A DNA stretch of 64,000 nt from Cycas panzhihuaensis (GCA_023213395.1 CM041465.1:66409741-66473740), one strand, 5' to 3'; shown: positions 34,601 through 47,086, counted from the first letter of the stretch. Notes: generated from the letters alone by a model not told the origin. Numbers and translations: made by a program.

Positions 34601-34970
34601 TGGTTATGGTGATAAGGATGGTGTGAAGGGATACAGGTTGTGGGATCCTATTGCCCACAAAATCACCATTAACAGAGATGTCATATTTGATGAATCTCCC
34701 CTTGTAAAATCAGACAGTGTAGAAGTTAAAATGAAATAGGAGCAATAAGATGAACATCAACAAGTCAAGTTTTAAATGCATCCATCTGTGGAATTAGAAG
34801 AGTATGAAGATCTTTCTGAAGATGAATCAATAGTAGATTCACAAGAGTATGTGGACACTCCTCTGCCAACAGTTAGAAGATCTACATTAGTTAGTCATCC
34901 ACCTGATAGGTACAACCCTTCTGTTTCTATTGCTTTGGTTTCTAATGATGGTGAGCCCACATGTTATCAG
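34601..34970 (+). pseudogene. Element C integrase C-terminus and linker
   Basis: SKRYIFVGYGDKDGVKGYRLW and KITINRDVIFDES (about 34580-34700) are the usual copia post-integrase block. An acidic linker (EEYEDLSEDESIVDSQEY) follows. Stops at 34543 and 34737. Confidence 0.85.
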
Positions 34971-35710
34971 GAAGTAGTAGATGATATCCATGGAGAGAAG
35001 TGGATAAGTACTATGCAGGAAGAGATAGATGCTTTAAAGAAAAATAATTCATGGGACTTGGTAGAACTTCTATATGGTAGGAAGACTATTGGTTGCAAGT
35101 GGGTTTTCAAAAAGAAAACAGATGTTGATAGAAAGGTTGATAAATACAGGGCAAGACTGGTGGCTAAAGGTTTTACATAGAAAGTAGGTATTGACTTTCA
35201 TGAGATCTTTTCACCAGTTGTCAAACTTATTTCAATTTGAGTGTTGTTAACATTGGTAGCTTCTCTTAATTTGGAGTTGGAGTAGTTAGATGTAAAACTT
35301 TTCTACATGGAGATTTAGATGAGGAGATCTATATGGATCAACCAGAAGGGTTTGTACAAGCTGGCAAGAAAAGACTTATTTGTAGGCTCAGGAAATCATT
35401 ATATGGCCTGAAGCAATCACCCGAGCAAAGGGTACAAGAAGTTTGATGCTTTCATGGAGAGCCAAAATTTTAAAAGAAGTGAGTATGATCATTGTGTTTA
35501 CTTTAAATTTATGGACAATATCTTATTCATTATCTTGGTATTATATGTTGATGACATGCTAGTTGCAAGCAAGAGCATGGAATAAATCAATAAGCTAAAG
35601 GCTCAATTGGCTAGAACTTTTGATATGAAGGATCTAGGAGCTACAAAATAAATCTTAGGCATGGAGATACAGAGGAAAAATGGTAAGCTATGGTTATCAT
35701 AGCAGAAATA
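34971..35710 (+). pseudogene. Element C reverse transcriptase (broken)
   Basis: Readable blocks: KWISTMQEEIDALKKNNSW, TIGCKWVFKKKTD, KYRARLVAKGFT, MDQPEGFVQAGKKRLICRL, SLYGLKQSP, and the catalytic YVDD at 35544-35555. TAG codons after GFT and ELE and a TGA after ISI fall where Gln or Arg is expected. Around 35425 the frame is lost in a CAG-rich spot where the second copy reads SPRQWYKKF. A small deletion near 35297 is also repaired in the second copy. Confidence 0.9.
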
Positions 35711-36494
35711 TGTAGAGAAGGTGCTAACCAGGTTTGGTATGGCAAATGTGAAACCAATGAGTATCCCATTGGCTTTCCACTTCAAGCTTTCTTTGAATAT
35801 GAGTCCTAGTAGTGAAGAAGAAAAGGCTTATATGTCTCGTGTGCCTTATAACAGTGTAGTAGGAAGTTTGATGTATGCTATGGTATGTACAAGACCTGAT
35901 ATTTCACATGTAGTCAGTGTAGTGAGCAGGTTTATGGAAAATTCAGGAAAGTAACATTGGGCTACAGTGAAATGGATACTTCAGTATTTAAAAGGAACGA
36001 GTGACTACTGCATCACCTTTAGAGGTATAGGAAACCAAGTTTGTAGATATTTCGATTCAGACATTGCAGGAGATTTAGACAAAAGAAGGTCTATTTTAAG
36101 TTATGTTTTTACTCTTGCAAATGGTCCAGTTAGTTGGATGTCCAAATTGCAGAGCATAATTACACTGTTAACCATGGAAGCTGAATATGTTGCTGCAGCA
36201 CATGCTTGTAAAGAAGAAATCTGGTTACAGGGTCTATTGGTTGAGCTTGGAAGGAGACAAGAAAATGTAAAGGTACTTTGTGACAGTCAAAGTCCCATTT
36301 ACTTAGCCAAGAATCTAGCTTATCACAATAGAACAAAGCATATTGCTATGAAGTACCATTTTGTTAGACAGGTTGTGGAAGCAGGTAGAGCGGCACTTGA
36401 GAAGATTCACACCAATAAGAATTATGCCAATATATTCACAAAAATAGTACCATTAAAGAAGTTCAAATGGTGTTTGACTTCTCTTGGCTTGTAG
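35711..36494 (+). pseudogene. Element C RNase H (nearly open)
   Basis: YNSVVGSLMYAMVCTRPDIS, YFDSDIAGDLDKRRS, SLTMEAEYVA-type block (here LLTMEAEYVAAAHACKEE), IWLQGLLVELG, VLCDSQSPIYLAKN, and HIAMKYHFVRQVVEAG. One TAA at 35952 (GAA in the other copy) splits it; 35967-36494 is open for 175 codons to the stop. Last domain of the polyprotein. Confidence 0.9.
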
Positions 36495-36540
36495 AAAAGA
36501 TGATGAAGGGTCCAGGAAAGGTACGGGGTAAATTGTTGTC

Positions 36541-36550
36541 AAGGTGGAGA
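36541..36550 (+). promoter_or_regulatory. Polypurine tract of element C
   Basis: AAGGTGGAGA directly before the 3' LTR, the standard copia arrangement. Confidence 0.85.
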
Positions 36551-36551
36551 T

Positions 36552-37195
36552 TGTTGGATATTATGACAATAATATTTTGGGGTTAAAATTGTGGTGTGTT
36601 TTCGGCATGATTCCCCCCCCCCAATCTTTCTCGGGGGGTTCCAAGGGGGGTGGGAGCCCCCCTTGGTTGGGGGGTACGGGGGGAGTGGAACACCCCCCAT
36701 TAAGAGGGGGTTCGAGGGTGATTTCCCCCAACCTGAAAAATTAGCCATGTAAACCTTATCAAATTGTAAAGAGAATCATGGTCATTCGATACAAATACTC
36801 TAGATTCTACGGCTAAGATTTATACCTTAGATGTCCCTCTCATGTAGTCCATTTTAGGGCTTTTCTTATGATGTTGTATGTAATGTAATGTACTGTAATG
36901 AGGGAAGTGAATGGTTGTTGTTCCAGAGAGCACTCTGCTACTGAGATGTATTGTTTCTCCATTCTACAACAATAAAGATTGATACCTTTCTTGTGTGGAT
37001 GTTTCCTAACAATCGCTAAGGTTTTACCATGTTATATTAGGTGCATATGTGATGTCTAGCTTGTATATTGATGTTGTTGTATTATCTCTGATTTTAGAAC
37101 TTGTATATTAAATCTTAGTTTCAATTCCTATGACTAGTTATAAAATAGTTTAGATCTTGTGGCTATTTAAGGTTTGAGACCTTGTATTATCAACA
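36552..37195 (+). repeat. 3' LTR of element C
   Basis: 644 bp, TGTTGGATAT...ATCAACA, with the GC-rich block at 36615-36730 and AATAAA at 36971-36976. Near 37008-37020 it reads differently from the other three LTR copies (CTAGCACACTGCTA replaced), a likely sequence error. Confidence 0.92.
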
Positions 37196-37584
37196 CGAGT
37201 GTCTCTAAACCTCTCCTCTAACTACTAATGGCCCAATATTACCAAGTACATATGATAGGTTTACCCATGAAAAACTTGATCCAAAACACCCACACTCCTT
37301 CACCTCCTTTAGAACCTTACCCCTTTCATTATGATGAGGGATATACTATTCTTATTAGAGATACTATTAACATGACTTGGAAGCATATGGAAAGCCTAGG
37401 GTGATCAAAGTTAGACCTAATGCTTCCCTTTTAAGATGTAATAGCTCAAAGAACTCTTTATAGGATACTCATTATATTTTGCTTTAAAATATAGTAATGT
37501 GAAGGGTTTACACCCTAGTATCATTATCATAACATCACTACCATGCTAGGGACCAAGCCCATGCAATAAAGTTGAAGGCCTATT
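37196..37584 (+). pseudogene. Element D: pre-RT segment of a gypsy element (left part)
   Basis: YFALKYSNVKGLHPSI (about 37480-37530), then GPSPCNKVEG, corresponds to FAWDHTDIKGIYPFI...WKKKCPLHP of element A's pol. The reading continues after element E at 41978. The last five bases, CTATT (37580-37584), are E's target duplication. The part next to element C is unassigned. Confidence 0.55.
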
Positions 37585-37901
37585 TATTGAGTGTAATACC
37601 CAATTATATAATTACCCTCATGTATACTCTCTCTATAATTATGTGTGTTTTTATATTTGAGGTTATGAGTGACATAGAGATATGTGCTACCTCTATATTA
37701 ACCAATGAAGTTCTCCCATTGATGGTGAGCTTATATTATAAGTATATATATTATCATTCATTCTAATTTGAGTTTTATCATTTTCTTCATATCTTATATT
37801 CATTTGTATATACTGCATCTAATTTGAGCTTTATTATTATATTTTTAACTCACCATTATATTCCATTTTTTGTGCATTCATAACATATTTAAATTCTAAA
37901 A
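37585..37901 (+). repeat. 5' LTR of element E
   Basis: Starts TATTGAGTGTAATA (TG decayed to TA) and ends TAAAA just before the primer site. Aligns along its length with 41656-41972. The ORF 37572-37766 crosses the LTR boundary and is not a gene. Confidence 0.8.
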
Positions 37902-37914
37902 TGGTATCAGAGCC
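37902..37914 (+). promoter_or_regulatory. Primer-binding site of element E
   Basis: TGGTATCAGAGCC, complementary to initiator Met-tRNA, directly after the LTR. Confidence 0.85.
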
Positions 37915-40900
37915 CAAGGTTTGAATCCTTGAGGGCTTCACTGTAGAGCCGTTATACATATTATCCTTTTGATTTTTTAGAAGCCTTGTCATTTTTTATT
38001 GAGGAAGTACCTGATTAATGACTTTTTTATTGTCCATTTGAAGGATTATTTCAAGTTATTTAAAGTCAACTTCTATTACATATTACGCACAATTTTAAGG
38101 GATTATTTTCTAAAATATGTAGGGCTATTTCATCATTGCTATTCAAAATTTAAAGGGGTTGTTTTAACATTGTTTAAAGGTTCTTTAAAGCCTATTTGGA
38201 GCTGTTATTGAAGGCTACTTTTAAGCCTATTCCAAATTTGTTTTAAGACTATTTTTTAAGCTTATTTTTTAGAGATTTTAAAGTTACTATAGAGTTATTT
38301 TGAAGCTACATATCTATGCTTTTTGTGACTAGATTTTAGGCTGCATATGGGCCTATTTTATAACATGGAGGTTCTAATTAGAGGATTACAAAACACATAG
38401 TTGAAGCTTATTATTTGAAGCAAAAATTATTACATAAGAGCTCTAAATATAGGCCTAATCACCCTATACAAATAAAAAATCTACTATTAGTCAAAAGGAG
38501 TCAATTCTACTACCAAAATATAAAAAAATAAAGGTATTATGATAGTTACTTATAATATTAGTTGTGGATATTTTCGCTACAGCTGTTGTTGTCTATACAA
38601 GCTAGAACATTGCAAGGAATTTGACTATAACATAGAATTGGAAAGCTTATATGCCATTGTCCTTTCTAAGTCAACAGATTTGAAGCCCCAGATGATGATA
38701 TAGAAGTCGTTTCCATCCCTTATTCATCGCATCCATCTTGTCATCACCTACAAATTTATAAGCGTACTAGTTCATAAGGCCATAAGATCTAATACCTGTA
38801 GCACATTAAATAGAATTTGAGATTTCCCCCCTACTACTTAAGAAAGTACAATGGTATATATAATCCTAATACTTACTTCCAAGGTTTCTAGTAGCACTAA
38901 CAACCCTATGTCTATAGGACTGAGCAAAAAATCAATCCTTAAAAGAAAAATGGGGATTATATGGATTAATGGAAGGTATTGAGGATGAGGGATCTCTATT
39001 AGATATGTTGAATACTTTGTAAGTGTTATATAGATATAGACATTACACCTAAGCCCCTTTGTAGGGTCTAGGGGCCTATTGTAGGGCCCTTGGATGGGGT
39101 GTCTGAGAGTCCAACATACCCCCAAGAAGGGGCTCAAGGGTAAAAGATCCCAAGAACAAAATATTAGGTGTCTTATGCGGGTCCTTTATCAGCTTATGAT
39201 TTATGCCCATTGTATTATAATATTATAAGGTGATATCTTGTAAAGTAGTGTCTATATATTCTTATGTAATGGCACATGTAAAGGGTTATATGAGTATTTG
39301 ATAAGTCAATGAGAAGAGTTGGGGTTTTTATCTCTATAATTCTTTAGCTATTACTCAGATTAATAAAAGGTCTATACTTAGACTTGAATCTCCTAACATT
39401 CTTTATTGTGTGCTTGTTTATTTTATGATATTTTCCCTTTGCATGGTTTATAGTTCTATTAATATGTTACTTCTATCATTACATTTCCTCTTCAGTTATG
39501 CCCATCTAACACTTGCAAAATGTTCCTTAAAATGGATGAAGAAGTTTCCCTTAGTCAAAACTTTTGCTGTGCTCATGACAGTGACATCTATAGTGTGGGT
39601 GGAAGATAACAAGGGATGGAAATGGGGATTTAGCATGTCGATGATGAGCATTCTACTAGTGTTGATTATGTTCATACTCAATTCACCTCTTTATTAGAAT
39701 AAGATCCTTCAGGGCTCTCCTCTAACTTGTATTGCTTAGGTTCTTATTATAGCCATTTACAAACAAAGGGTTGTTAACCAGAGAAATAGAAACAATATAG
39801 TATATAGAGGTAACAAAGAAAGTAGAGTTTTGCTTTATCAAACTAACCAATTATGTGTCTTGGAAAAAGCAACAATTCCATATTCGAGCTTTGGTATGCT
39901 CACCACCATAAGTCAAGAGTGTCCTTGGAGATTATATATAGTAATTTAGGTGGAGGAAGTAAAGATTATATTAAGAGTATTACTTATATTCACAAGCATA
40001 ATAATGGTGAATTAATGCTTGGCATAACTATAGATATTTTTAATGCAATAAGTAATAACTATAGACATAAGACTTAATAATTTCAAGATTCCAACTACTT
40101 CTCTACCAATCATTCTAGTGGTTTTCTTGATTATTCTTATCCCTCTCTATGATCTAACCTTTATTCCATTGGCTTATTAAGTAATATGAAAAGAAATAGG
40201 TGTTACTCATTTATAGAGAGTTAGTATGGTCTTGGACTTATCCATCATATCCATGGTAGTGGCAACATTAGTAGAGATAAAGAGGAAAGAACTGTTCACA
40301 TTGGTCAGTGTCATGGAGTTCTTCTACACTAAAGCACCTTCTAGCATGAGATCATTGGCCACAACTCTATCATGGAAATTAGGCCACTCACAAACCTGCA
40401 AAATCAAATGTAGGTATTTTTTGGCATAATAATGGTAGAACCCTAATTAATTAGGGTTAATATTATTTTGAATAGATTAATATTTGAAAATGGTGGACTT
40501 CAAATTTTATTGAATGGAGTCAATATTTTTTTTCATTTAAAAAATTAAATTTAATTATATATTTGATAATGTTTTCAAGTCCACCTAACCCTTTTATTGC
40601 TTAGCCCCTTGGTCATATTTAGCACCCATATGACCTCCAGATCACAGATGAAAGGGCCTAAGCCCCCAATTTCTAGCTTTTGTAGAGTCAATTTCATTGT
40701 TTTAGCTATAACTTAAGCTAGGAGACTCCATTATTAGTCCCACCAATTGTGTTAGATTCATAATTAAGAGATCTTTTATTTGGCAAGTCACTTGATATTA
40801 TTTGGAGCTATTTTGATGTAGAAATCTTAGTCCAAAGTTTAACAGTTTTATTTTTCTTCATTATTTTAGCTTTTTTAGGCACATATATGTATTTGAAAGG

Positions 40901-41644
40901 CTCTATGATATTTATTAATATGATATACCCCAAATGGGGGGGGATAACATATAGTAAGGTCTCATTTTTTAGCTCTAGCACCCATTTCATTTTGAATTTT
41001 ATTATATGAGAGAGAGTTGTTCATGTTATACTTCAGTCACATCTATCTTTTAAGTCATATATTAACATTTATTATTAGATTTTTATCCAATGGTAGCATG
41101 ATGTAAGCCCAAAGAGGCATGTCTTTAGCCCATGGAGGTAATTTAAGGCTATAGAGCCATTTGAAGACTACTTGCATTATTCCATATAAGTAAGAGGTGG
41201 GACCCCTTTACAGCTTCTCTTGTTGGTGCTAATTAAACCATGTATGCAAAGCAACATCCTAGTTAACTGATGATCACAATGACTAGTTACTCATGTGGTA
41301 TGGTGGATGGTGTTCTCTTCATATGGATATTAGTAACTAACTATATTATTGTAGGAGATTATGATCTAACTTATTTGAAGACTAGTTGTATTTACATTTA
41401 AGTAAGAGTTGTAATCTCTTTACAACTACTCTTAGTAGCACTGATTAAACCATGTGTTAAAAGGAGGTTCCTACTCAACTAACAGTTATAGTGACTAGTT
41501 ACCCATGAATTTTGATATATAGACTTCACTTCATATGGACATCGGTAGTTAATTATATTATTGTAGTAGCATATAATCTAGCATTCATTTGAAGACTCGA
41601 TACTTATTGTTTAATATAATATTTCATTATGTAATTGGCTATTA
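37915..41644 (+). other. Element E interior, no recognised protein
   Basis: AT-rich. The longer open stretches (38838-39137 minus, 39410-39697, 39853-40077, 40226-40429) show no retroelement motif. The same frames in unit 2 are shifted or cut at one or two points (59857, 60500), arguing against selection. A perfect 20-bp palindrome is at 40439-40458. Confidence 0.6.
40439..40458. repeat. Perfect 20-bp palindrome in element E
   Basis: AACCCTAATTAATTAGGGTT reads the same on both strands, and is identical in unit 2 (60668-60687). Its arms resemble the plant telomere word CCCTAA. No known function. Confidence 0.9.
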
Positions 41645-41655
41645 CACAGGGGGAA
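41645..41655 (+). promoter_or_regulatory. Polypurine tract of element E
   Basis: CACAGGGGGAA immediately before TGTTGG of the 3' LTR. Confidence 0.7.
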
Positions 41656-41972
41656 TGTTGGTTGTAATATCCAATTACATAATTAACTTTATGTATACTC
41701 TCTTTTCAATTATGTGTATTTTTATATTTGAGGTTCTGAGCCACATAGAGATGTGTGTGACCTCTAGATTAACCAATGAAGTTCTCTCATTGATGGTGAG
41801 CTTGTACTATAAGTATGTACATTATCATTCATTCTAATTTGAGTTTTGGTTATTTCTCCATATCTTGTGTTCATTTCTATATACTTCATCTTATTTGAGC
41901 TTCATTTTTATATCTTCAACTCACCATCATATTATTGTTTTTGTGTATTCATAGCATGATCAAATTTTAATA
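41656..41972 (+). repeat. 3' LTR of element E
   Basis: TGTTGGTTGTAATA...TTTTAATA, 317 bp, followed by CCATT (41973-41977), one mismatch from CTATT at 37580. Confidence 0.8.
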
Positions 41973-41977
41973 CCATT

Positions 41978-43560
41978 CATCTTCAACTTTCTATAATGAT
42001 CAAATTAGAAGTGGAAAGACTCATAAATGTTGGCTTCATTGAGATGGTGGATCATTCTCAATGGGTATTAAATATCATTCCTATCATTAAGAAGAATATC
42101 TCTATTAGTATTTGCATCAAATTTCATGACATAAATAATGCATGTCCTAAATACAAATTATTACTATCTTTTATTATTTAAATTTGGGATCAAGCTACTA
42201 CATTTAAAGTAATATCCACTATGGATAGCTTCTTGGGATATAATTAGATTCTTATCTTATCCAAAGACTAATACAATATGGAATTGACCACTTTATAGGG
42301 TATATTTACTCATAAGGTTATGTTATTTAGCCTTTAAAGAACCGGGGCTACTTACTAAAGCATTATGGCTTTAACTTTCAAAACTTAATTAACATAACAA
42401 ATCATCTATCTTGATAACATGTTAGGGTTCTCACAACATAGAAAATATCATACTTATGATTTAAGAACCATTTGGAAAGATTTACAAATGCCAACTATCC
42501 CTTAATCCCAATAAGTATGTGTTTATTATTACCTTGATGAAGATTCTTAAAAACATAATCTCTAGCGATGGCATCAAGGTACACCTACAAAAGTAAAAGT
42601 CATAATTTAGGTACCCCTACCTTGTAATCAAAAGCAACTTAAACCATTTATTAGACAATTGGGGTTTTTTCAAAGATTTGTTTCCCACTTCACCCTTGAT
42701 GTGAAGCATCTTATTAATCTTCTTAAGAAGGGGGCTTCCCTTAAATAGATCCCAAACACTCAGGATACATTCAATATGCTTAAGAAGAGCTTAATCTTTA
42801 CCCCTAAACTCACTCCACCAATCTTTAATAAGACGTTTGTTCTATATATTTATTCCACTAAGGAATAACCTCAAAGGTATGTTAGCCTAAGAAGATGAAT
42901 TTAGCTATGAATGGGTTATTTACTTCATTATCCACACTTTGATTATTGTTCAAGACAACTACTTTCCATCCAAAAAGGAGTATCTTGGCTTATTATTTAC
43001 TACTAGGAAATTATAATATTATTTACTCCAACAACACTACCCATGCCATCACATAATAAAATAATATTTTCCTCTTACTTACCAGTATAGATCTTACTTG
43101 GAAATCTAGAAAATAGGCCTTGTTGCTTTAGGGATTTTACTTGTGAATGGTTAATTGCAAGTCAAAGAAAGGAATGATTATTATTAGGCAATTAGTTTTA
43201 ATGCTCCTCCTAAATCAAGCCAATGAGATTATTATTGATACACTCCTAGATGAACATATCGTTCATGTCAAATTTATCAAGGGTAAAAACAAGTGGTATA
43301 AGGATATTCTATCATACCATCATACTTAGACATACCACCCCATACCTCATTTAAGAAAAGAAGAGTAAGAGCAACTTCATACCAATATGTGCTAATCAAT
43401 GAGGTTCTCTATAAGGGCTCCTTTAATGAAGTTTTATCGAGATGTCTTTCTTCTTCTAAGGTATTGAAACATGAATGAGTTAAGGTTGTACCTAAATGGT
43501 GAGATAACAACACAAGCCTAGTGTGTGGGTAGTGTATCAGTGAGGTAGATGTTAACCTAT
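41978..43560 (+). pseudogene. Element D: RT, RNase H and integrase start of a gypsy element (broken)
   Basis: Plus strand: IKLEVERLINVGFIEMVDHSQW (41998-) and NACPKYK are RT fingers. STMDSFLGYN (about 42218) and RTGATY (42340) follow; then LGFFQRFVSHFTLDVKHLINLL (about 42655-42720), KLTPPIFNKTFVLYIYSTKE (RNase H start, about 42810), and WYKDILSYH (about 43291) and VLYKGSFNE (about 43410) leading into integrase. FMDD is not preserved; LDNM appears in its place. Many stops. Resembles Tat pol in block order, but lineage is uncertain. Beyond 43560 I cannot follow integrase. Confidence 0.7.
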
Positions 43561-46500
43561 GCCTAACTCAAGATGCCCATGTGCCTTTTAAGCATCGGTG
43601 TTAGATATTTTTATGCTTTTAAATGGTGGAAAGGGAAACTAAACTAGGCCAACATGTGTTCTTATTATATGTGCATGTGGACAACTTTGATATTTCAGTA
43701 GTGAGGGCCTATAGCAAGCTATGAAAGGGATCACATGCCTACATGAAACTTCATGCTATTTCCATTTAATACAAATGAAAAAAACTACCCTATCTAGAAA
43801 TGTAATATTACCCCACATGTTTAGGAACTCATAACTATGTGATCCCTTCTTTTATTCAAGTTTAGGGAAAATGAATTATGTAAAGTTTATTCTAAAGGAT
43901 GGCAATGGAATACATATGCATACAAAAGGAAAGGGAAAGTTTCTTTCTACTTTCTTCACTTTTGACATTCATTTTTTATGTTTTTCTTTCTCTTTTTTTT
44001 TTTTTTGTATTTTATCTTTTATAGGAAAAGGAGGGTAAGGGAATTAATGAAGTGCCTAAAGAAAGGGACCTACTTCTTATTCCTTTTTTCTGGAAAAGAA
44101 AGAAAAGTAAAACATCTCTCTATCCTTGTAAGGGAATAAGAAATTATACCTGAAAGCAACTACTAGAATCTAAACAAAGCTCCATACATATTATATCTTC
44201 TATGCATATTACTTATATGAAGAAAGGAAATATATAACTCAATTCAAAAAAGAGAGAGATAGAAGCCTCAAATTAAGTCATGTCCCTTAAATATTGGTTG
44301 GCTTCCCAAGTATGTTTAGGTGCTAACTCCCTTGTATAACTTCTTAAACTAGTGGATGGATGAGTAATAAAGAGAAAAAGGAAATAAGAGGATGTCTAAA
44401 GAGAATGGAAACACAGAACAATCATCTTATCAATTTGCAAGAAACATGTCATGTAAAAAAAGTAAAATATCTAAGAAATAGTATTGCCAAAGCAAGAGAG
44501 AAAGAGTTGCTTTATCCCAAAAGGATAGAGATGGCTTATATGTATTAGTACTCATATTCAAGGATCTCCAATACTAAATAGAAGGGTGTCTCAAATATGT
44601 AATGACCAAAGTAGTGAAGTGTAGACCAAGATTGTTTAATTCCTTATTTCACCAAAATTAGGCCTTTGATTGATTCTTGTAGTTTGTCTATGATTTTCTT
44701 TAGTTTATCATGGTTTTGTTTCTTGTAAATGAAAATATATTTTATGTTGAAGAAATGCAATGAGACATGTTGGTGAAATGTTATCATGGCTTTATGAATG
44801 ATTAATGTTTGGATGATGATAAGCATATTATAACTTCCATGTGCCAATAAATGAAACTAAAGTGTTAAAATATTTCCCTAATATCTCATGTCATATCTCC
44901 TCTTAATCATTATACTTTAACTATAAATTTTTTATGGTTTTTGGGCTAGTGCTTAATTTATCTCTTCTTCTTGGTTTTTTCTTCTCTCTGATGAAGTCTT
45001 TTTACTTCAATTTTTGGCAAGACTCTAATTTTTTTAAAAAGTTTGTTTGTTAAATTTTTATTATCTTTTTAATATTTTCAAAAATGTGATTGATAATATT
45101 TTATGTAAAAAGTCATATTTTTCATTTTATAAAAAATATGACCGATTATGTTTTATGTAGAAAATCATATTTTTTACTATTATGCATGCAATTTTATTTA
45201 GTTAAACATCTCATTTCCTTTCTATATTTCATATGTTCTTAGCTAGATTTCATGGTAACTCTTTCTTTCTCATCCCAAAAACCCCAAAAACCTTTTAGAA
45301 TTGATCAAAGAGTCACTTGTGTAAGTGGTGTAGTGGCATCTTTAAAGAAAAGAGAGAAAGGAAGCAAAAAGGAAGGAGAATAAGGAGGTAAAAGAACTTG
45401 GAATTCTAAAAAGTTAGACTATTTGGCTAAAATCTAATTTCCAAAGGCTTATTGAGCTATCTTATCACTTGCAAAAACTCAATTCAAGCTCCAATACCTT
45501 TTCAATTGGTGTGGTAATGCTCTTCTACCATCTCTTTTTAGTTTGTGAAGGATTCTTTTTGCTTATTTCATGCCTAATGTATATTTCTTTCTTCTTCTTG
45601 GTTAGATAATATTTATTTTTAGTCTTGGTGGTTGTATTCCTTAGAAAGATCTACATTGAAAAGTCAGCCCTTTATGGGATCTATAGGAGTTAGATAATAA
45701 GAAGAGAGATTTTCCTCTTCTTGATAGTATATACCTCTTGTCCTCCCACTCTCAATAGTAATCTTAGGTCTTTCCAAGATGATGTTAGTCTTATTCTCCT
45801 AGTTTTGGTGATAGTTCTTTCATTCTTCTTAGTCATTTCCTCTCTTAATGCTTGTTCCTAGAGAAAAATTAGAGAAAGAATGGTGAATGAGTAGAAGACT
45901 ACTATCCTAAGCCACAAATATAGTTGCAAAGTTAAGTAGTTCTTATAGTTTTAAAATTTTCCTTGATTCTCTTCTTTCTCCTCCTTATAAAAGATGTTTG
46001 GTTAGAAAAAAATAAAGGGAATACATTTTGTATTATAATGTTTACATTTTTCTTTCTTAGGAGTTAGATTGAATTCATGATCTTTTATGGTTATATATTA
46101 TTATGATTGTCATGAAATCTTTCTATTCTCTTAACTTTGTCTCTTAAATCAATTACATGTATTAGGTTCATGCTTTAGATTTACACCTTATATGATATCT
46201 CTTATGGGTTACTTTAACAAATTTTGAGCTTAAATATTAATTATTCATCTTGCATATTATAGTTTTTGGTTTGCCTCATTTACTTAAAGTCTATCTACCA
46301 TTGAAAGTCGTAAAAATCCATCAAGTATCATATATGCAAGTGGAAAGAACCTAAAAGGAGCCTCACACCATCTCATGCTTTATCTTCCAGGTATGCATGA
46401 ATGGCTTCTTTTGTAAGTTTTACTTTTTATTTGAAGTAAAACCTTGTTTGAAGTTCTTGAAGGTAGATCTTTCTTTATCTTAGGAAAGACTCATTTTCTT

Positions 46501-47086
46501 TAAAAAAATGAAATCAAAATTAAGAAGAAGTGCATGTGGCTCCTTCCTTCTTTATTGAATTTAAAGAGTAATTTACCCTTGATTCATTAGTCCCTTAGTT
46601 ACTTTTATAAGTGTATGATCTTGAGGTTATTTTTTATGATCTTTATTATAGTTGAATAAATATAAAATGTTGAAAATATTAGAAAAGGAATAATAATAAA
46701 CTAGAAAACAAAATAGAAAATATTATTTAGGTAACTCTAAACTTAGATCTCCTCTACTTGATTGTGTAGGCTAGTATATTCCTTCACCAACTATTACTTA
46801 TATATCCTAGCCTCTATTTTTTTTAATTAGTTCTATCTATATAATACAAATAAGTAGAGGCTAATCCTTAGGGGTTGGACAAAGTTGGTTCTAGGGTTAT
46901 TACAGGTTGACTGATCTCCCAATATTTAATTGAAATAGAAGAAACATAAGGTTATTAAGTGGCAATTGACCTAGACCAATTCTTAAATAAATATCTTTCT
47001 GGTAACCATGTTGGGTAGTTGTCTTTTATTTTTTGTTAGTCATATGCTCTTAAATAATGGAAGTAACTCCTTCATCTCAACCAAGA
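43561..47086. other. AT-rich stretch without recognised genes
   Basis: It contains a poly-T/CT tract (43975-44010), a purine run (45340-45395) and short ORFs such as 44360-44548 (Lys/Glu-rich, 62 codons, no motif). It could be the remaining 3' part or an LTR of element D, but I found no LTR-type start, primer site or second copy in the window. The last base precedes the duplication junction. Confidence 0.4.

Larger units (their letters stand above)
31885..37195 (+). mobile_element. Element C: Ty1/copia retrotransposon (Tork/Tnt1-like), unit 1
   Basis: 5.3 kb with LTRs at 31885-32526 and 36552-37195, primer site TGGTATCAGAGCC, a purine tract, and domains in copia order GAG-PR-INT-RT-RH. Flanked by AGAGT/CGAGT. 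LTRs diverge by roughly 8-10% by eye, so it is an old insertion. It is repeated at 52121-57429 with the same flanks, so the second copy comes from duplication, not a second insertion. The GAG opening (EKFNGKNNFELWK..., WTRLEGLYM) resembles the Tork lineage. Confidence 0.92.
37585..41972 (+). mobile_element. Element E: small LTR retrotransposon without recognisable protein, unit 1
   Basis: Two 317-bp LTRs (37585-37901, 41656-41972), a primer site TGGTATCAGAGCC at 37902, the purine tract CACAGGGGGAA before the 3' LTR, and target duplications CTATT/CCATT. The 3.7-kb interior has only short ORFs, none matching GAG, PR, INT, RT or RH. It is either a non-autonomous element (LARD/TRIM-like) or too decayed to read. 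It splits gypsy remnant D exactly before the RT. Confidence 0.75.
26932..47086 (+). repeat. Duplicated segment, unit 1 (about 20.15 kb)
   Basis: Positions 26932-43780 match 47087-64000 in the same orientation with few differences. The shared start AGGGGGCTGCCC lies in the middle of element A's LTR; upstream sequences differ completely. As the match runs to the window edge, the simplest layout is a direct tandem duplication with its junction at 47086/47087. If so, 43781-47086 should have its copy beyond 64000. Confidence 0.85.

Noticed and set aside
37572-37766. Membrane-protein-like ORF, with a similar one at 41589-41837
   Set aside because: The similarity exists because both are LTR copies of element E; the ORFs cross LTR edges and the hydrophobicity is from AT-rich sequence.
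43561-47086. LTR of element D
   Set aside because: Position and CT/purine tracts would fit, but no TG...CA ends, primer site or matching second copy could be found in the window.
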